A stretch of DNA of 64,000 nucleotides from GCA-002726655 sp046582185 (GTDB lineage: Bacteria; Pseudomonadota; Gammaproteobacteria; Pseudomonadales; Azotimanducaceae): positions 1-64,000 of the forward strand of contig JAYGEX010000040.1 in the NCBI GenBank assembly GCA_046582185.1. Direction: 5' to 3'. The notes under the pieces were generated by a model. That model ran no database searches and had not been told where the DNA came from. It saw only the letters and a list, made by a program, of their open reading frames with translations. A program made the position numbers and the translations under genes. Shown here piece after piece: positions 52,829-62,340 of this stretch. Numbering within the stretch: position 1 is the first letter of the stretch; every line of letters starts with the position of its first letter.

Positions 52829-55056
52829 ACTTGCAAGCTGAAGGTTAATAACTCAGGTGCCAGGCAAATGTGATCGTCACAAGCCTGGAGCCTGAGTTTA
52901 ACCTGACAGGACGACTCTGATTCAAATGAAATCTCCACGTGACCCGTGTAAAGATTTACCATTGAAGTACTGAATGACAATTTGCTGTCAACTCCCTCGG
53001 GATAACAGATCTTCGATAATCCATCGGCATTACAAATTTCAGTTACTATATAGCCCTCAGTAGAGTCCTCGGTTGAACCCTCATTAAAGCCCGCATTGCT
53101 AATCTGGTTTGAATTGATGTGCCAACCCTCTGCAATGCTAATCTTCAAACGACAGGCAGTTCCCGCTGTAATGAGCCGAACTTTGACATTACCCTGTGCA
53201 GCAAACTGTACCGACTCCCGCGAACCATCCATCAGATCGCTGATGCTCGTCACCATATAAGAAAAGGCGGACGGCGAGGCCTCTATCAAACCGCTGAAGC
53301 TATCTATAGCCTTGCTGGCATATTGCTTATATTCCAGCTCTCCTGTTAGTTGATATGCCGTCACCAGGGCGCGAAGTGCTACCGAGTTTGCCGATGGCGT
53401 GGCGCCGTCCATGGGACTCTTTGGACGAGTAATCATGGGGCCGGTCGCTTCGTCACCACTGATGAAATAACCGCCGCCCTCCCCATCCAGAAAGCGCCGA
53501 TTCATCGCTACGATCAGCGCCCGACCACGAATCAAATGTCTGTTTGTTATATCAACATCGCCAGAGCTCACATAATAATAGATGCGCAATAGCGCCTCGG
53601 CAAAGCAGGCATAGTCTTCGAGGATTGCCGGTATTGACACATGCCTGGCAAGAGAGACACGCCACAAGGCGGGCTCATCCTGCCCATCAATCAGATGTTC
53701 ATTCCAGATAACATCCGCGGCATTTATTGCGACTTCTGTAAAGCGTTCAAGCTGTAATTCGTGTCCTGCGATTGCAAAGGCCGAAATCATCATGCCATTC
53801 CACGCTGTAATTACTTTCTCGTCGCGAAGCGGATGTATACGTGCCTCACGTACCCGATACAGAATGTTCTTTACCCTGTCCAAAGACGACAGCAAGTCCA
53901 CTTTGCCCATGTTCAGTTCGGCCGACAGTTCCTCCAGTGATTGATCCAGCTTAAGGATATTCTGACCTTCAAAATTACCATCAGATGAGGCGCCATAAAC
54001 CTTTTGCACCAGGTCAAAATCATCTTTGTTCAAGACATCGTTTAGCTCATTCAAGGTCCATACAAAGAACAGACCCTCCTCCCCTTCGGAATCAGCATCG
54101 CTTGCGGAGAAGAAGCCGCCGTTATCAGCCTTCATATCCCGAAGCACATAGTCGCCAATTTCGATCGCAATTCGTCGATAAGCCGGATCGCCTATCAACG
54201 ACCAGGCCTGGCTGTATACGCTGAGCAGTTGCGCCTGGTTATAGAGCATCTTCTCGAAGTGAGGTACAAGCCACTGCGCGTCTACCGAATAACGATGAAA
54301 TCCACCCGCAACCTGATCATAAATTCCGCCCTGATACATTTTGTCCAGGGTCAGTTTCAAGGTATGCCTTGAGGCCTCATTGGCATTGCGGCGAATATCA
54401 TCAATAAGTACGAGTAGCTGGGATTCATTGGGAAACTTGGGAGCACCGCCAAAGCCGCCATAAGTCAGGTCAAGTCTTGCCACCAGGGCCGCGGCGGCAT
54501 TGCAAGTAATATCCTTACTTACCTCGGCGGCATTGCTTTTGGCAGAGGTATATTGATGAATCGCATTGGAAACTTCGGCAGCTCGCGCCGTAACATCTTC
54601 CCGCTTATCGCGCCAGACACTTGATAGCTGCACCAGTAGTTGCATAAAGTCGGCCGCCGGATAGTAGGTTCCGGCATGGAAGGGATGGCCATCATGAGTC
54701 AAAAAATTGGACATAGGCCAACCACCCTGACCTGACATGATCTGCACACCAGTCATGTAAATGTCGTCAAGATCAGGACGTTGCTCTCGATCCAGTTTGA
54801 TACTGACGAAATGCTGATTCAGATACCCCGCCACTTCCGGGTTCTGAAAGCTCTCATGCTCCATCACATGACACCAATGGCAGGTAGAATAACCAATGGA
54901 AAGAAAAACAGGCTTGTCTTCCGCCCTCGCCTTATCAAAAGCCTCAAAACCCCAGGGATACCAATCCACAGGATTGTGAGCATGTTGCAGGAGGTAAGGT
55001 GAATCTTCTTCGATTAATCGGTTGGTATAGGGATGGTTTATTTCGTCATCGCTCAC
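52825..55056 (-). CDS. DUF255/YyaL thioredoxin-fold protein with DsbD-alpha-like C-terminal domain
   Basis: Residues 8-180 are the Thioredox_DsbH domain: LIEEDSPYLLQHAHNPVDWY then GYSTCHWCHVMEHESF with Cys59-x2-Cys62. Residues 190-610 form the alpha/alpha barrel typical of YyaL/SPATA20 proteins (GGIYDQVAGGFHRYSVDAQW, HFEKMLYNQAQL, NGMMISAFA). From about residue 625 to the end a beta-rich part with ICNADGL and a LQACDDHICLAPE Cys pair looks like DsbD-alpha. YyaL homologues are about 680-700 residues, so this tail is extra. The function of the family is unsettled. Confidence 0.9.
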   Translation of the reverse strand: MSDDEINHPYTNRLIEEDSPYLLQHAHNPVDWYPWGFEAFDKARAEDKPVFLSIGYSTCHWCHVMEHESFQNPEVAGYLNQHFVSIKLDREQRPDLDDIYMTGVQIMSGQGGWPMSNFLTHDGHPFHAGTYYPAADFMQLLVQLSSVWRDKREDVTARAAEVSNAIHQYTSAKSNAAEVSKDITCNAAAALVARLDLTYGGFGGAPKFPNESQLLVLIDDIRRNANEASRHTLKLTLDKMYQGGIYDQVAGGFHRYSVDAQWLVPHFEKMLYNQAQLLSVYSQAWSLIGDPAYRRIAIEIGDYVLRDMKADNGGFFSASDADSEGEEGLFFVWTLNELNDVLNKDDFDLVQKVYGASSDGNFEGQNILKLDQSLEELSAELNMGKVDLLSSLDRVKNILYRVREARIHPLRDEKVITAWNGMMISAFAIAGHELQLERFTEVAINAADVIWNEHLIDGQDEPALWRVSLARHVSIPAILEDYACFAEALLRIYYYVSSGDVDITNRHLIRGRALIVAMNRRFLDGEGGGYFISGDEATGPMITRPKSPMDGATPSANSVALRALVTAYQLTGELEYKQYASKAIDSFSGLIEASPSAFSYMVTSISDLMDGSRESVQFAAQGNVKVRLITAGTACRLKISIAEGWHINSNQISNAGFNEGSTEDSTEGYIVTEICNADGLSKICYPEGVDSKLSFSTSMVNLYTGHVEISFESESSCQVKLRLQACDDHICLAPELLTFSLQV

Positions 55057-55132
55057 GGCTATTCCATGTTAGTTTTCAGCCAGATATACAAAGGTCATCT
55101 TAGCAGCAATGGATGAACAGACAGGTGTGTTA

Positions 55133-55186
55133 GCATTTTGTTATCAGAACCATTTGTAATCAGAACCATTTGTTTATCAGAACTAG
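55133..55186 (+). repeat. Direct repeat (16-17 bp, three units) 5' of a Nudix gene
   Basis: ATCAGAACCATTTGT occurs at 55143-55157 and 55159-55173, then ATCAGAACTAG at 55176-55186; GCATTTTGTT before the first is a weaker copy. The array ends at the AGAGGA ribosome-binding site (55185-55190). Confidence 0.7.
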
Positions 55187-55197
55187 AGGATATAGCC

Positions 55198-55959
55198 ATG
55201 ATTCAGGAACAGACAGGTAAGCCGTCTGAACAAAAACATCACAATGACATCTACGGCGACCTGAAGAAAAACGAAGGCAAGGTTGCGAGCGAGGCAATTC
55301 CCGCAGCGACCGTTGTCCTTATTCGTGATCAGGACGAAGGCATGGAAATATTGATGCTTAAGAAGAATTCAAAGATCGCCTTCGGTGGTATGTGGGTATT
55401 TCCTGGCGGTAAGATCGATGCAGAAGATTCAGGCGATGGTCGCGATTCCCTGGCCACGGCCCGCTTCGCTGCCGCTCGAGAAACGGAAGAAGAAGCAGGC
55501 ATTACCACAAGCCCGGACGATTTTGTCTACTTCGCCCATTGGACACCGCCTGCCAGTACACCACGAAGGTATGCCACCTGGTTCTTTGCATCCAAGGTTA
55601 CTTCAGATCAGGCTATCCAAATAGACGGCGGGGAAATCCTCGAACATGAATGGATGAATCCGGCAGATGCACTGAAAAGGCACACCGCAGGCGAGATTGA
55701 TTTAGCGCCACCGACATGGATTACCTTGTACAGCCTGTCACTCTATGCACGTGCAGACAAAGCCCTTGAAGTATTTGCTGACCGACCAGAGAAAATCTAT
55801 GAGACCCGGGTTCTTCTCCGCGAAGATGGCATACGTGTTGCCATGTGGGCCGGAGATCACGGATATGAATCTAAAGATCCCGATGTGACTGGCGATCGAC
55901 ACCGCCTGGTACTGGATCCAAAGGGCTTTGAGTTTCAAAACACAGTCGAAGAATATTGA
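55198..55959 (+). CDS. Nudix hydrolase (NUDT19-like)
   Basis: The 253-residue protein has a Nudix box split by an insertion: FPGGKIDAEDSG, then AARETEEEAGI with the metal-binding REUXEE. ASEAIPAATVVLIRDQDEG and TPPASTPRRYATWFFASK complete the fold. The NUDT7/NUDT19 branch cuts CoA or CoA esters, which would suit this lipid-rich setting, but this is an inference. The start at 55198 has AGAGGA 7 bp upstream; a frame beginning at 55138 is less likely. Confidence 0.9.
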   Translation: MIQEQTGKPSEQKHHNDIYGDLKKNEGKVASEAIPAATVVLIRDQDEGMEILMLKKNSKIAFGGMWVFPGGKIDAEDSGDGRDSLATARFAAARETEEEAGITTSPDDFVYFAHWTPPASTPRRYATWFFASKVTSDQAIQIDGGEILEHEWMNPADALKRHTAGEIDLAPPTWITLYSLSLYARADKALEVFADRPEKIYETRVLLREDGIRVAMWAGDHGYESKDPDVTGDRHRLVLDPKGFEFQNTVEEY

Positions 55960-56025
55960 TCTCAATCACCTACCTTCTGCGTATCACCTGGGCAAAGTAT
56001 TACATCAACATCAAAGGGCAATGAC

Positions 56026-56880
56026 ATGAAAGATTTTGAGAACAAGGTCGCATTTGTATCCGGCGCTGCAAGCGGGATAGGCCTTGGCATGGTTAAGGCC
56101 CTGCTCGCCAAAGGTATGCAGGTAATGATGGCTGACATTGAAGAAGAGGCCCTCAAGAAAGCCGCCTCAGCGCTTGAGTCCAATGCTGTGTCAACGGTTC
56201 TATGTGATGTCAGCGTTCGTGATGCGGTGTTCGATGCTGCCAGAGAGACAATATCAACCTTCGGCAAAATCCATGTGGTCTGCAACAATGCCGGCGTTTC
56301 TACGGGTGGCCTGATCGATGAATGTGATGAAGGCGATTGGAGCTGGAGTCTGGGCGTAAATCTTATGGGTGTTATTCACGGCTGCCAGGCTTTTGTACCT
56401 CACCTCAAAGCCCAGGGAGAAGGCGGGCATATCGTTAACACCGCATCCATGGCTGGACTGCTGGGCCGCGTGCCGGGTTGGACAACCTACAATGCAACAA
56501 AATATGCAGTCGTCGGCATGACTGAATCGCTGTACGAAGAAGGAAAGCTGGCTGGCTTTGGCGCATCTGTCTTATGTCCCGGTGCAGTGCGAACGCGAAT
56601 TTATGAAGCGCCTCGGAATCGACAGGATCGCTTCGGGCCGCAAGTATCGAAAGCCGCATATACGGATATATCAAAGGATCTGGCGAAAGGCCTGGACCCG
56701 GATATCGTCGGCGATCTTGTTGTGGAAGCAATTGAAGCGGAACGCCTGCACATTCTGACTGATCCGCGGTTTGAAAAGATGGTCGCAAAACGATTTGCGC
56801 GCCTGGCAGCGGATTTCGAATGGGCTGCTAACAGCAAAGCCCTCACCAATACCGATTCTCCTGGTGCAGCAAAGATCTGA
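56026..56880 (+). CDS. SDR-family oxidoreductase
   Basis: The 284-residue protein has VAFVSGAASGIGLGMVKALL (Gly motif), NNAGVSTGG, a Ser-Tyr-Lys triad in VNTASMAGLL and YNATKYAVVG, and LCPGAVRTRI. It is a classical NAD(P)H dehydrogenase/reductase with no substrate clue. It starts 66 bp after the Nudix gene on the same strand, so the two may be co-transcribed. Confidence 0.92.
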   Translation: MKDFENKVAFVSGAASGIGLGMVKALLAKGMQVMMADIEEEALKKAASALESNAVSTVLCDVSVRDAVFDAARETISTFGKIHVVCNNAGVSTGGLIDECDEGDWSWSLGVNLMGVIHGCQAFVPHLKAQGEGGHIVNTASMAGLLGRVPGWTTYNATKYAVVGMTESLYEEGKLAGFGASVLCPGAVRTRIYEAPRNRQDRFGPQVSKAAYTDISKDLAKGLDPDIVGDLVVEAIEAERLHILTDPRFEKMVAKRFARLAADFEWAANSKALTNTDSPGAAKI

Positions 56881-56953
56881 GTCAGCGCTGACACCTCACG
56901 ATAAGTGCTGATGCTCACTGCCAGTGCTTCTAAAAAGGCCTGCAAAAATACAA

Positions 56954-57559
56954 CTAGGAGAGTAAGCCAATACCAAAGCTACGCCAGAACTGGGCGGCAA
57001 TTTCCTCTGGCGCCAACTCACCTTTGTCTGAATACCAATAAGCGATTCCATTAAACAAGTCAAATAAGGCCAAAGCGATTAAGCGAGCATCGCAAGTATT
57101 GATGGAGCCATCGTCAACGCCCACTTGAATGAGATCAACGACCTGTCTCTGGATTCTGCGCCGGCTGTCCTTGCTTACCTCTCTTGAGGCTGGTTCAAGA
57201 ATTTCAGGCTTGGTCAGTACCAGACAACGCCCAAAGGGCTTGCAGATTGACTTTGTCCAGGCAATGAAAAACTGTTCCAGCTGTTCTGCACCAGATCCTC
57301 GGACCAGTCTTGGCGTGTCAAAGAAGGACATGGCCTCATCAATGGCTATACTACCGATCTCAAACAATAACTCGTCTTTACCCTTCGCATAATGATAAAG
57401 CGCTGGCTTGGTCACTTTCAGCCTTGCTGCAATATCGTCCATCGTCGTATTGTGAAAACCACGCTCATTGAACAGCGTTGCCGCAGTCCTCAAAACTTCC
57501 AGCTTTCGATTACCGTAGGATGCGCCCTTTCCTTTTGGCTCACCCAATACAACTGCCAT
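56954..57559 (-). CDS. TetR-family transcriptional regulator
   Basis: The 201-residue protein has the TetR N-terminal HTH (NERGFHNTTMDDIAARLKVT, then KPALYHYAKGKDELLFEIG) and a C-terminal ligand/dimer domain. Regulators of this kind often respond to acyl-CoAs. It lies between two SDR genes, 27 bp downstream of the MFE-2-like SDR on the same strand, so it may control that unit. The start ATG is at 57559. Confidence 0.93.
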   Translation of the reverse strand: MAVVLGEPKGKGASYGNRKLEVLRTAATLFNERGFHNTTMDDIAARLKVTKPALYHYAKGKDELLFEIGSIAIDEAMSFFDTPRLVRGSGAEQLEQFFIAWTKSICKPFGRCLVLTKPEILEPASREVSKDSRRRIQRQVVDLIQVGVDDGSINTCDARLIALALFDLFNGIAYWYSDKGELAPEEIAAQFWRSFGIGLLS

Positions 57560-57570
57560 GCAGGGCCTCT

Positions 57571-57596
57571 CTTATGACTTCACACTTATGACTTCA
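57571..57596. repeat. Direct repeat of CTTATGACTTCA (14-bp period)
   Basis: CTTATGACTTCA lies at 57571-57582 and 57585-57596. It spans the end of the SDR gene and the 5' side of the TetR gene on the minus strand. Confidence 0.7.
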
Positions 57597-58485
57597 TGTT
57601 TTGCCAGATTGGCTTACCTGAATCGGCAATGGTTGCCGGATGATCAGAATTAGTGAAGTCAGAGATTGCATCCCAGGCATCATTAACGTCTTCCGGCGTA
57701 AAACCTTCGGAAATGCTAAAGCTGGTACCCTTGGTTCTTTCCCATCGGAGCTTGCCGATCCAGCCCGCACCGACCTCAAAGAGGCCGCCTGTTTCCGAAC
57801 TGTTTTCATCACACAGTTTTAGAACAAGGGGCATCACAAATTCGGGTCGCAAGGCATCTATCATTTCCTTTGGCATCACCGTTTCGGTTAAACGCGACCC
57901 TGCGATGGGCGCGATAGTATTAACCAGAACATTTTTTGTGCGGCCTTCAAGTGCAAGCGTCTGCGCCATTCCGTACAAGCCCAGTTTGGCCATGGAATAA
58001 TTTGTCTGACCGAAGTTTCCGTAAATGCCAGCGGCAGATGCCGTAAAGATCAATCGTCCATAGTTTTGATCACGCAAATAAGGCCAGGCAGCATGCGTCA
58101 CCTTGAAGGCACCCTTCACATGAACTTCGTAGATAAGTTCCCAGTCTTTCTCTGCCATTTTATGGAAAGTCTTATCCCGCAGAATTCCCGCATTATTGAT
58201 CAGCACGTCAATCTTGCCAAAATTATCCATGGCGGTTTGTACAATTTTGTCACCATCGGTTACAGAATCGTAATTGGCAACGGCTTCACCGCCGGCTGCC
58301 TTGATTTCATCAACAACAACATCAGCTGCAGCCTTGTCGGAGCCGTCTCCAAATGCTGAACCACCGAGATCATTAACAACAACTTTGGCACCACGAGCAC
58401 CTAGCGCGAGGGCATATGCCCGACCAAGACCGTTGCCGGCCCCGGTAATAATTGCAACTCGATCATCGAATCGAATTTCTGACAT
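57586..58485 (-). CDS. SDR, MFE-2/HSD17B4-like 3-hydroxyacyl-CoA dehydrogenase
   Basis: The 299-residue protein has IITGAGNGLGRAYALALGAR, NNAGILRDKTFHKMAEKDWE, then YSMAKLGLYGMAQTLALEGR. This is the signature of the dehydrogenase unit of peroxisomal multifunctional enzyme 2 and bacterial relatives. It oxidises (R)-3-hydroxyacyl-CoA with NAD. AGGAGA lies 6 bp before ATG 58485. The SCP-x thiolase gene is upstream on the same strand; the two could do the last steps of beta-oxidation. Confidence 0.92.
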   Translation of the reverse strand: MSEIRFDDRVAIITGAGNGLGRAYALALGARGAKVVVNDLGGSAFGDGSDKAAADVVVDEIKAAGGEAVANYDSVTDGDKIVQTAMDNFGKIDVLINNAGILRDKTFHKMAEKDWELIYEVHVKGAFKVTHAAWPYLRDQNYGRLIFTASAAGIYGNFGQTNYSMAKLGLYGMAQTLALEGRTKNVLVNTIAPIAGSRLTETVMPKEMIDALRPEFVMPLVLKLCDENSSETGGLFEVGAGWIGKLRWERTKGTSFSISEGFTPEDVNDAWDAISDFTNSDHPATIADSGKPIWQNMKS

Positions 58486-58602
58486 TGACGTTCTCCTGTT
58501 CCGGATCAGATGATCCTTCAACAATAAATTGATTTTTTAAAGACATGGTCGTCACGAAACGTTGCTTCTCTCTTACTACTTTTTGTACCGCTGTTTTATA
58601 AG

Positions 58603-59784
58603 CTAGTCGTTCGAATAGAGAGTAACCACGCAAGCGCCACCCAAACCAAGGTTGTGCTGAAGAGCATGCTGTACACCATCCACCTGCCTTGCACCAGCAT
58701 CACCCCGAAGCTGCCAAACCAGTTCAGCGCACTGCGCCAACCCGGTTGCGCCAAGAGGGTGGCCTTTGGACAACAAACCACCAGAAGGGTTAGTTACCAC
58801 TTTGCCGCCATAGGTATTATCGCCGTCCCAGATAAACTTCTCTGCCGTGCCTTCTGGCGTAAAGCCTAGCGCTTCATAGGTCAAAAGCTCATTTGCCGTA
58901 AAGCAATCGTGGAGTTCACACACCTGAATATCTTCAGGACCAATCCCTGCCTGTTCATAGACGCTTGTCGCGGCAGCTTTGGCCATATCGACGCCGATTA
59001 GCTTGCGCATTGAATGTTCTTCAAGAGTGCTGGTGAAGTCAGTAGTCATTGCCTGTGCTTTAATCGTAATGGCATTATTTAAACCATGCTTCTTTGCGAA
59101 ACCTTCGCTGCAGATTACCGCTGCTGCTGCACCACAAGTTGGCGGGCAGCACTGATAACGTGTCAAAGGACCATAAATATGTGGACTGGCCATGATTTGT
59201 TCGACGGTTAAAGGGTCACGGAATACTGCGAATGGATTGTTTGCAGCATGACGACGCGCCTTTTCTGAAATCTTGGCAAAGGTCTCAGTCTTCGTTCCAT
59301 ACTGCTCTGCATACTCGAGCCCTGCGCCGCCGAAGTACTGTGCGGCGCCAGGCGCATTTTTGTCAACGCCCTGTATAGACTTCATTTCCTTGAACATGCG
59401 CTTCATCGGATTTGGTCGATCGGTAAATACAGCACCCAGGGCACCAGGGACCATTTGTTCAAAGCCCAATGCCAGGGCACAATCAACAATGCCAGCTTCA
59501 ACTGCCTGCCGGGCAAGAAACAATGCGGAAGATCCGGTAGCGCAATTGTTGTTCACATTAATAATCGGGACTCCCGTCATACCAAGCCCATAAACAGCAG
59601 CCTGACCTGCAGTTGAATCACCATAGACATAACCGACATAAACCTGGCCGATGTCATCATAATTGATGCCTGCATCTTCAATGGCCAATCTGGCGGCAGT
59701 TTCACCCATCACCGGATAATCATCACTCTTGCCAGGTTTGGTAAAGGGGATCATTCCTACGCCTGCAACTTTGGCTTTGGACAT
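58603..59784 (-). CDS. SCP-x/lipid-transfer-type thiolase
   Basis: The 393-residue protein has the sterol carrier protein x thiolase pattern: GVGMIPFTKPGK, NVNNNCATGSSALFLARQAV with catalytic Cys81, ELHDCFTANELL and GHPLGATGLAQ with the catalytic His. It cleaves a 3-ketoacyl-CoA and acts in branched or sterol-side-chain beta-oxidation in other bacteria. AGGAG precedes the ATG. It leads the minus-strand unit thiolase-SDR-TetR. Confidence 0.93.
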   Translation of the reverse strand: MSKAKVAGVGMIPFTKPGKSDDYPVMGETAARLAIEDAGINYDDIGQVYVGYVYGDSTAGQAAVYGLGMTGVPIINVNNNCATGSSALFLARQAVEAGIVDCALALGFEQMVPGALGAVFTDRPNPMKRMFKEMKSIQGVDKNAPGAAQYFGGAGLEYAEQYGTKTETFAKISEKARRHAANNPFAVFRDPLTVEQIMASPHIYGPLTRYQCCPPTCGAAAAVICSEGFAKKHGLNNAITIKAQAMTTDFTSTLEEHSMRKLIGVDMAKAAATSVYEQAGIGPEDIQVCELHDCFTANELLTYEALGFTPEGTAEKFIWDGDNTYGGKVVTNPSGGLLSKGHPLGATGLAQCAELVWQLRGDAGARQVDGVQHALQHNLGLGGACVVTLYSND

Positions 59785-59860
59785 CTTGTGGCTCCTGTTT
59801 TTGATTGTTTACTAGTGGGTAAGCAATATATTGACGATTGCAGATGATGTCAATACACAG

Positions 59861-60013
59861 TCATTTCGTTCCCCTTTCAGCGGTAATCCCCCAGAAGCCC
59901 GGCCCTGCCGATTCGCCATGTCGGTATACAGGTTCGTCGTGACGAAGCCTGTCATATCGCTCTCGAGGATGCCCACTGATAAAGCTTGCCGGATTAAGCA
60001 AGTCGATGTTCAT
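59861..60013 (-). pseudogene. Cytochrome P450, N-terminal remnant
   Basis: The frame begins MNIDLLNPASFISGHPRERY and continues RLRHDEPVYRHGE then GPGFWGITAE, the opening residues of a CYP125/steroid-type P450. It then meets a stop after about 50 codons. Haem-binding Cys and the rest are gone. It lies upstream of the SCP-x thiolase gene. Confidence 0.68.
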
Positions 60014-60209
60014 CACATTCACGGATAGTGTTAGAAACAAAATTAGTTGCAAGCGGATTTAAGCGCACAACATTTAAGAAATTTCCAACGAGGTTTTTGC
60101 CACTGCTGTAGCTGTTACGCACTAGAGTTCCAATGTCAGGTCCGAAAATGGCCAGCAATAGTTTTTCACGTATTCATAATTGATTTTTTTGGATACCAAG
60201 GAAACATTC

Positions 60210-60683
60210 ATGACCACAAATTTTCAAATTAAAGCAGTATCAAAAAATAGGTTTGATGATTTTACTCAATTGAATGAAGTTGAATTGGAACGAAAATTTG
60301 CAAAATGGATTACAGTTGATGTGAATCCTGGCTACCCGTGTAGAGTCTCTTTAATTGATGCCATCGTGGGCGAAAGAGTACTTGCTCTACCATTCAGACA
60401 CCATAATGTAGAGTCACCGTACAGGGCATCAGGACCAATTTTTGTTCGCGAACATGCCAAGACGGCTAAACTGGAAGTCAATGAAATACCTGAAATGTTA
60501 CGGCAAAGATTACTTTCAGTAAGAGCTTATGATACGACACGGTTCATGATTGGAGCTGAAGTAGTGCAAGGTGTTGAGTTAGCGTTAGCAATTGAGAGGC
60601 AATTTCTAAATAGTGAAGTTGAATATATCCACCTTCACAATGCTAACCCCGGATGCTTTAACTGTAGTGTGTATCGTGCCTAA
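60210..60683 (+). CDS. DUF1203 protein
   Basis: The 157-residue protein matches DUF1203: YPCRVSLIDAIVGERVLALP, PYRASGPIFVREHA, LSVRAYDTTRFMIGAEVVQG and the C-terminal VEYIHLHNANPGCFNCSVYR. The function is unknown. AAGGA at 60198-60202 supports ATG 60210. Its base composition is more AT-rich than the neighbours, which may mean recent arrival. Confidence 0.9.
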   Translation: MTTNFQIKAVSKNRFDDFTQLNEVELERKFAKWITVDVNPGYPCRVSLIDAIVGERVLALPFRHHNVESPYRASGPIFVREHAKTAKLEVNEIPEMLRQRLLSVRAYDTTRFMIGAEVVQGVELALAIERQFLNSEVEYIHLHNANPGCFNCSVYRA

Positions 60684-60879
60684 TATGTTGCTCAAAAACG
60701 GACCGGTTCGATCTTGCATGCAGCTGCGTTTTTTATGGGCGCGCAGCTAACTGAAACGGCCGGAGAAGAGTAGAACTATGCGCACCTTTTTATTGGCTGT
60801 ATTCTGCTTCACCATGGTACCGATAAGTTGGGATCTGGGTGTTGCCATAAGGACATGGCGTCTGAAAAGAAACAAGCAT

Positions 60880-62142
60880 TTATTTGGTTTTTGCTTCTGA
60901 CTCTCTTGACGCGTGACCAAATATTCCCTTCGACATAAGTGAACTTTCTTGAGCCACTCTCATTTTATAGATTTTACTGCGTATGGCGTGGAGCATTTTG
61001 TCGTTGGGGTCAGCATTCACAGCATATTCAATAAGATGACAGGCCAGTCGAAAATCTTCCTTTTCGGCAATGTCCATTGCTCTTTGGGCAAGTTTTAAAC
61101 ATCCACCCGCAAGACTCGCTATTTCCGTTGCCAGGTTTGATTCAGTGGCTGGTTTCAAATTTGCAGGGTTTCCATCATACCAACCCCCATATAAGCGCCA
61201 AATATTGTTAACAACAAACTCCGGTTCATCGTATAAGGGGCGCAAGTAAGGCAGATCAAGCAGATGGCTCTCAACCTTCACTGTATGAATTATATCGTTT
61301 TTTCTGGCACCATCATTCATCATACGCAGCGTGTCTTTCACGAGCGTTTCCAAGACTAAGGCGCAATTATTTAGGACTTCTGTTATTTGCTGACAACCCC
61401 GTATGGGCAGGCCGTGGGCAGGTAAGAAATATTCTGGATTTTTAGCTGCCATAGCCCGCATTGCGGCTGCCCATTCGAGGGGGAACCGCTGTACTTTTTG
61501 AGGGTTTCCGGCATTTGGGAAATTCCAGATAAAGAAATCTCCGGCGCATATTGCTTTGTATTTTGGTACCCAGATCCAGGTATGGTCGTCGGTTTCACCC
61601 TTTGCATAGTTCAGTTCAAAATCCAAATCACCTTTTTTAAAACTAAGGTAGGTTTGATAGGTTGTCGTGGGAGCGCCGGCGTCATCAGGTAAGAAAGAAC
61701 CTGCCATATTTGTGCCGAATTGACGATGATTAATGACCTGATTGTAGCCATTTGTTAGATCGTAGCGGCTGAAACGTTGAGCTACATTCTCGTGACCATA
61801 GATTTCAATCTTGGGCATTTTATTTTCTGCTGCCGAGGCTATAAATGCGCCACTACCGCCAACATGATCGACGTGTCCATGGGTATAGATCAGAGAATTG
61901 AATCGCTCTTCGGGTCTCCAATGACGTATGGCATCCACGACTCGCTGACCGCCAAGAATACTACTGGTGTCTACGATGACCAATCCATCATCTGTAGAAA
62001 AGTTAACAGAATTGGAGAATGCTTCAACAAATGAAAGCCCATCATCAAGTTCTGAAAGTTCATGATTGATTCGCCCAAAGGGCTTATTACCATGATCGTT
62101 TGAGCTTAGGATTTTATCCGACAGTGCAAATAGGTCAGGCAT
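60880..62142 (-). CDS. MBL-fold hydrolase, alkylsulfatase-like
   Basis: The 420-residue protein has an MBL core with YTHGHVDHVGGSGAFIASAA, a second His in YGHENVAQRFSRYD, and later LPAHGLPI. IWRLYGGWYDGNPANLKPAT, typical of the alkylsulfatase dimerisation domain, follows. Such enzymes cut alkyl sulfates, but related members act on other esters; the SCP-like tail of full alkylsulfatases is absent. GGAG lies 7 bp before ATG 62142; the frame is open further upstream but unsupported. Confidence 0.88.
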   Translation of the reverse strand: MPDLFALSDKILSSNDHGNKPFGRINHELSELDDGLSFVEAFSNSVNFSTDDGLVIVDTSSILGGQRVVDAIRHWRPEERFNSLIYTHGHVDHVGGSGAFIASAAENKMPKIEIYGHENVAQRFSRYDLTNGYNQVINHRQFGTNMAGSFLPDDAGAPTTTYQTYLSFKKGDLDFELNYAKGETDDHTWIWVPKYKAICAGDFFIWNFPNAGNPQKVQRFPLEWAAAMRAMAAKNPEYFLPAHGLPIRGCQQITEVLNNCALVLETLVKDTLRMMNDGARKNDIIHTVKVESHLLDLPYLRPLYDEPEFVVNNIWRLYGGWYDGNPANLKPATESNLATEIASLAGGCLKLAQRAMDIAEKEDFRLACHLIEYAVNADPNDKMLHAIRSKIYKMRVAQESSLMSKGIFGHASRESEAKTK

Positions 62143-62340
62143 TAATATCTCCAGATGACAAAGGAATTTAACAAAAACCTGGAGTCGGAGTAAAGTTCTG
62201 TGATGCCTGCTACTTTTTGTCACAATCACCCAGCCGTTGACCAGGGGTTTGAAAGCGAGGGTCAATAGCCAGATCCCAGGCTTCGGCAAAAACACAAAAA
62301 GCATCTTGTTGTTAGCAATGAGGCAGATGAGCAACGCGTA

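Noticed and set aside
60778..60900. 40-residue frame with hydrophobic start after DUF1203
   Set aside because: There is a GGAGAAGAG upstream and a signal-like start, but it overlaps the convergent MBL gene and has no known relative; too weak to annotate.
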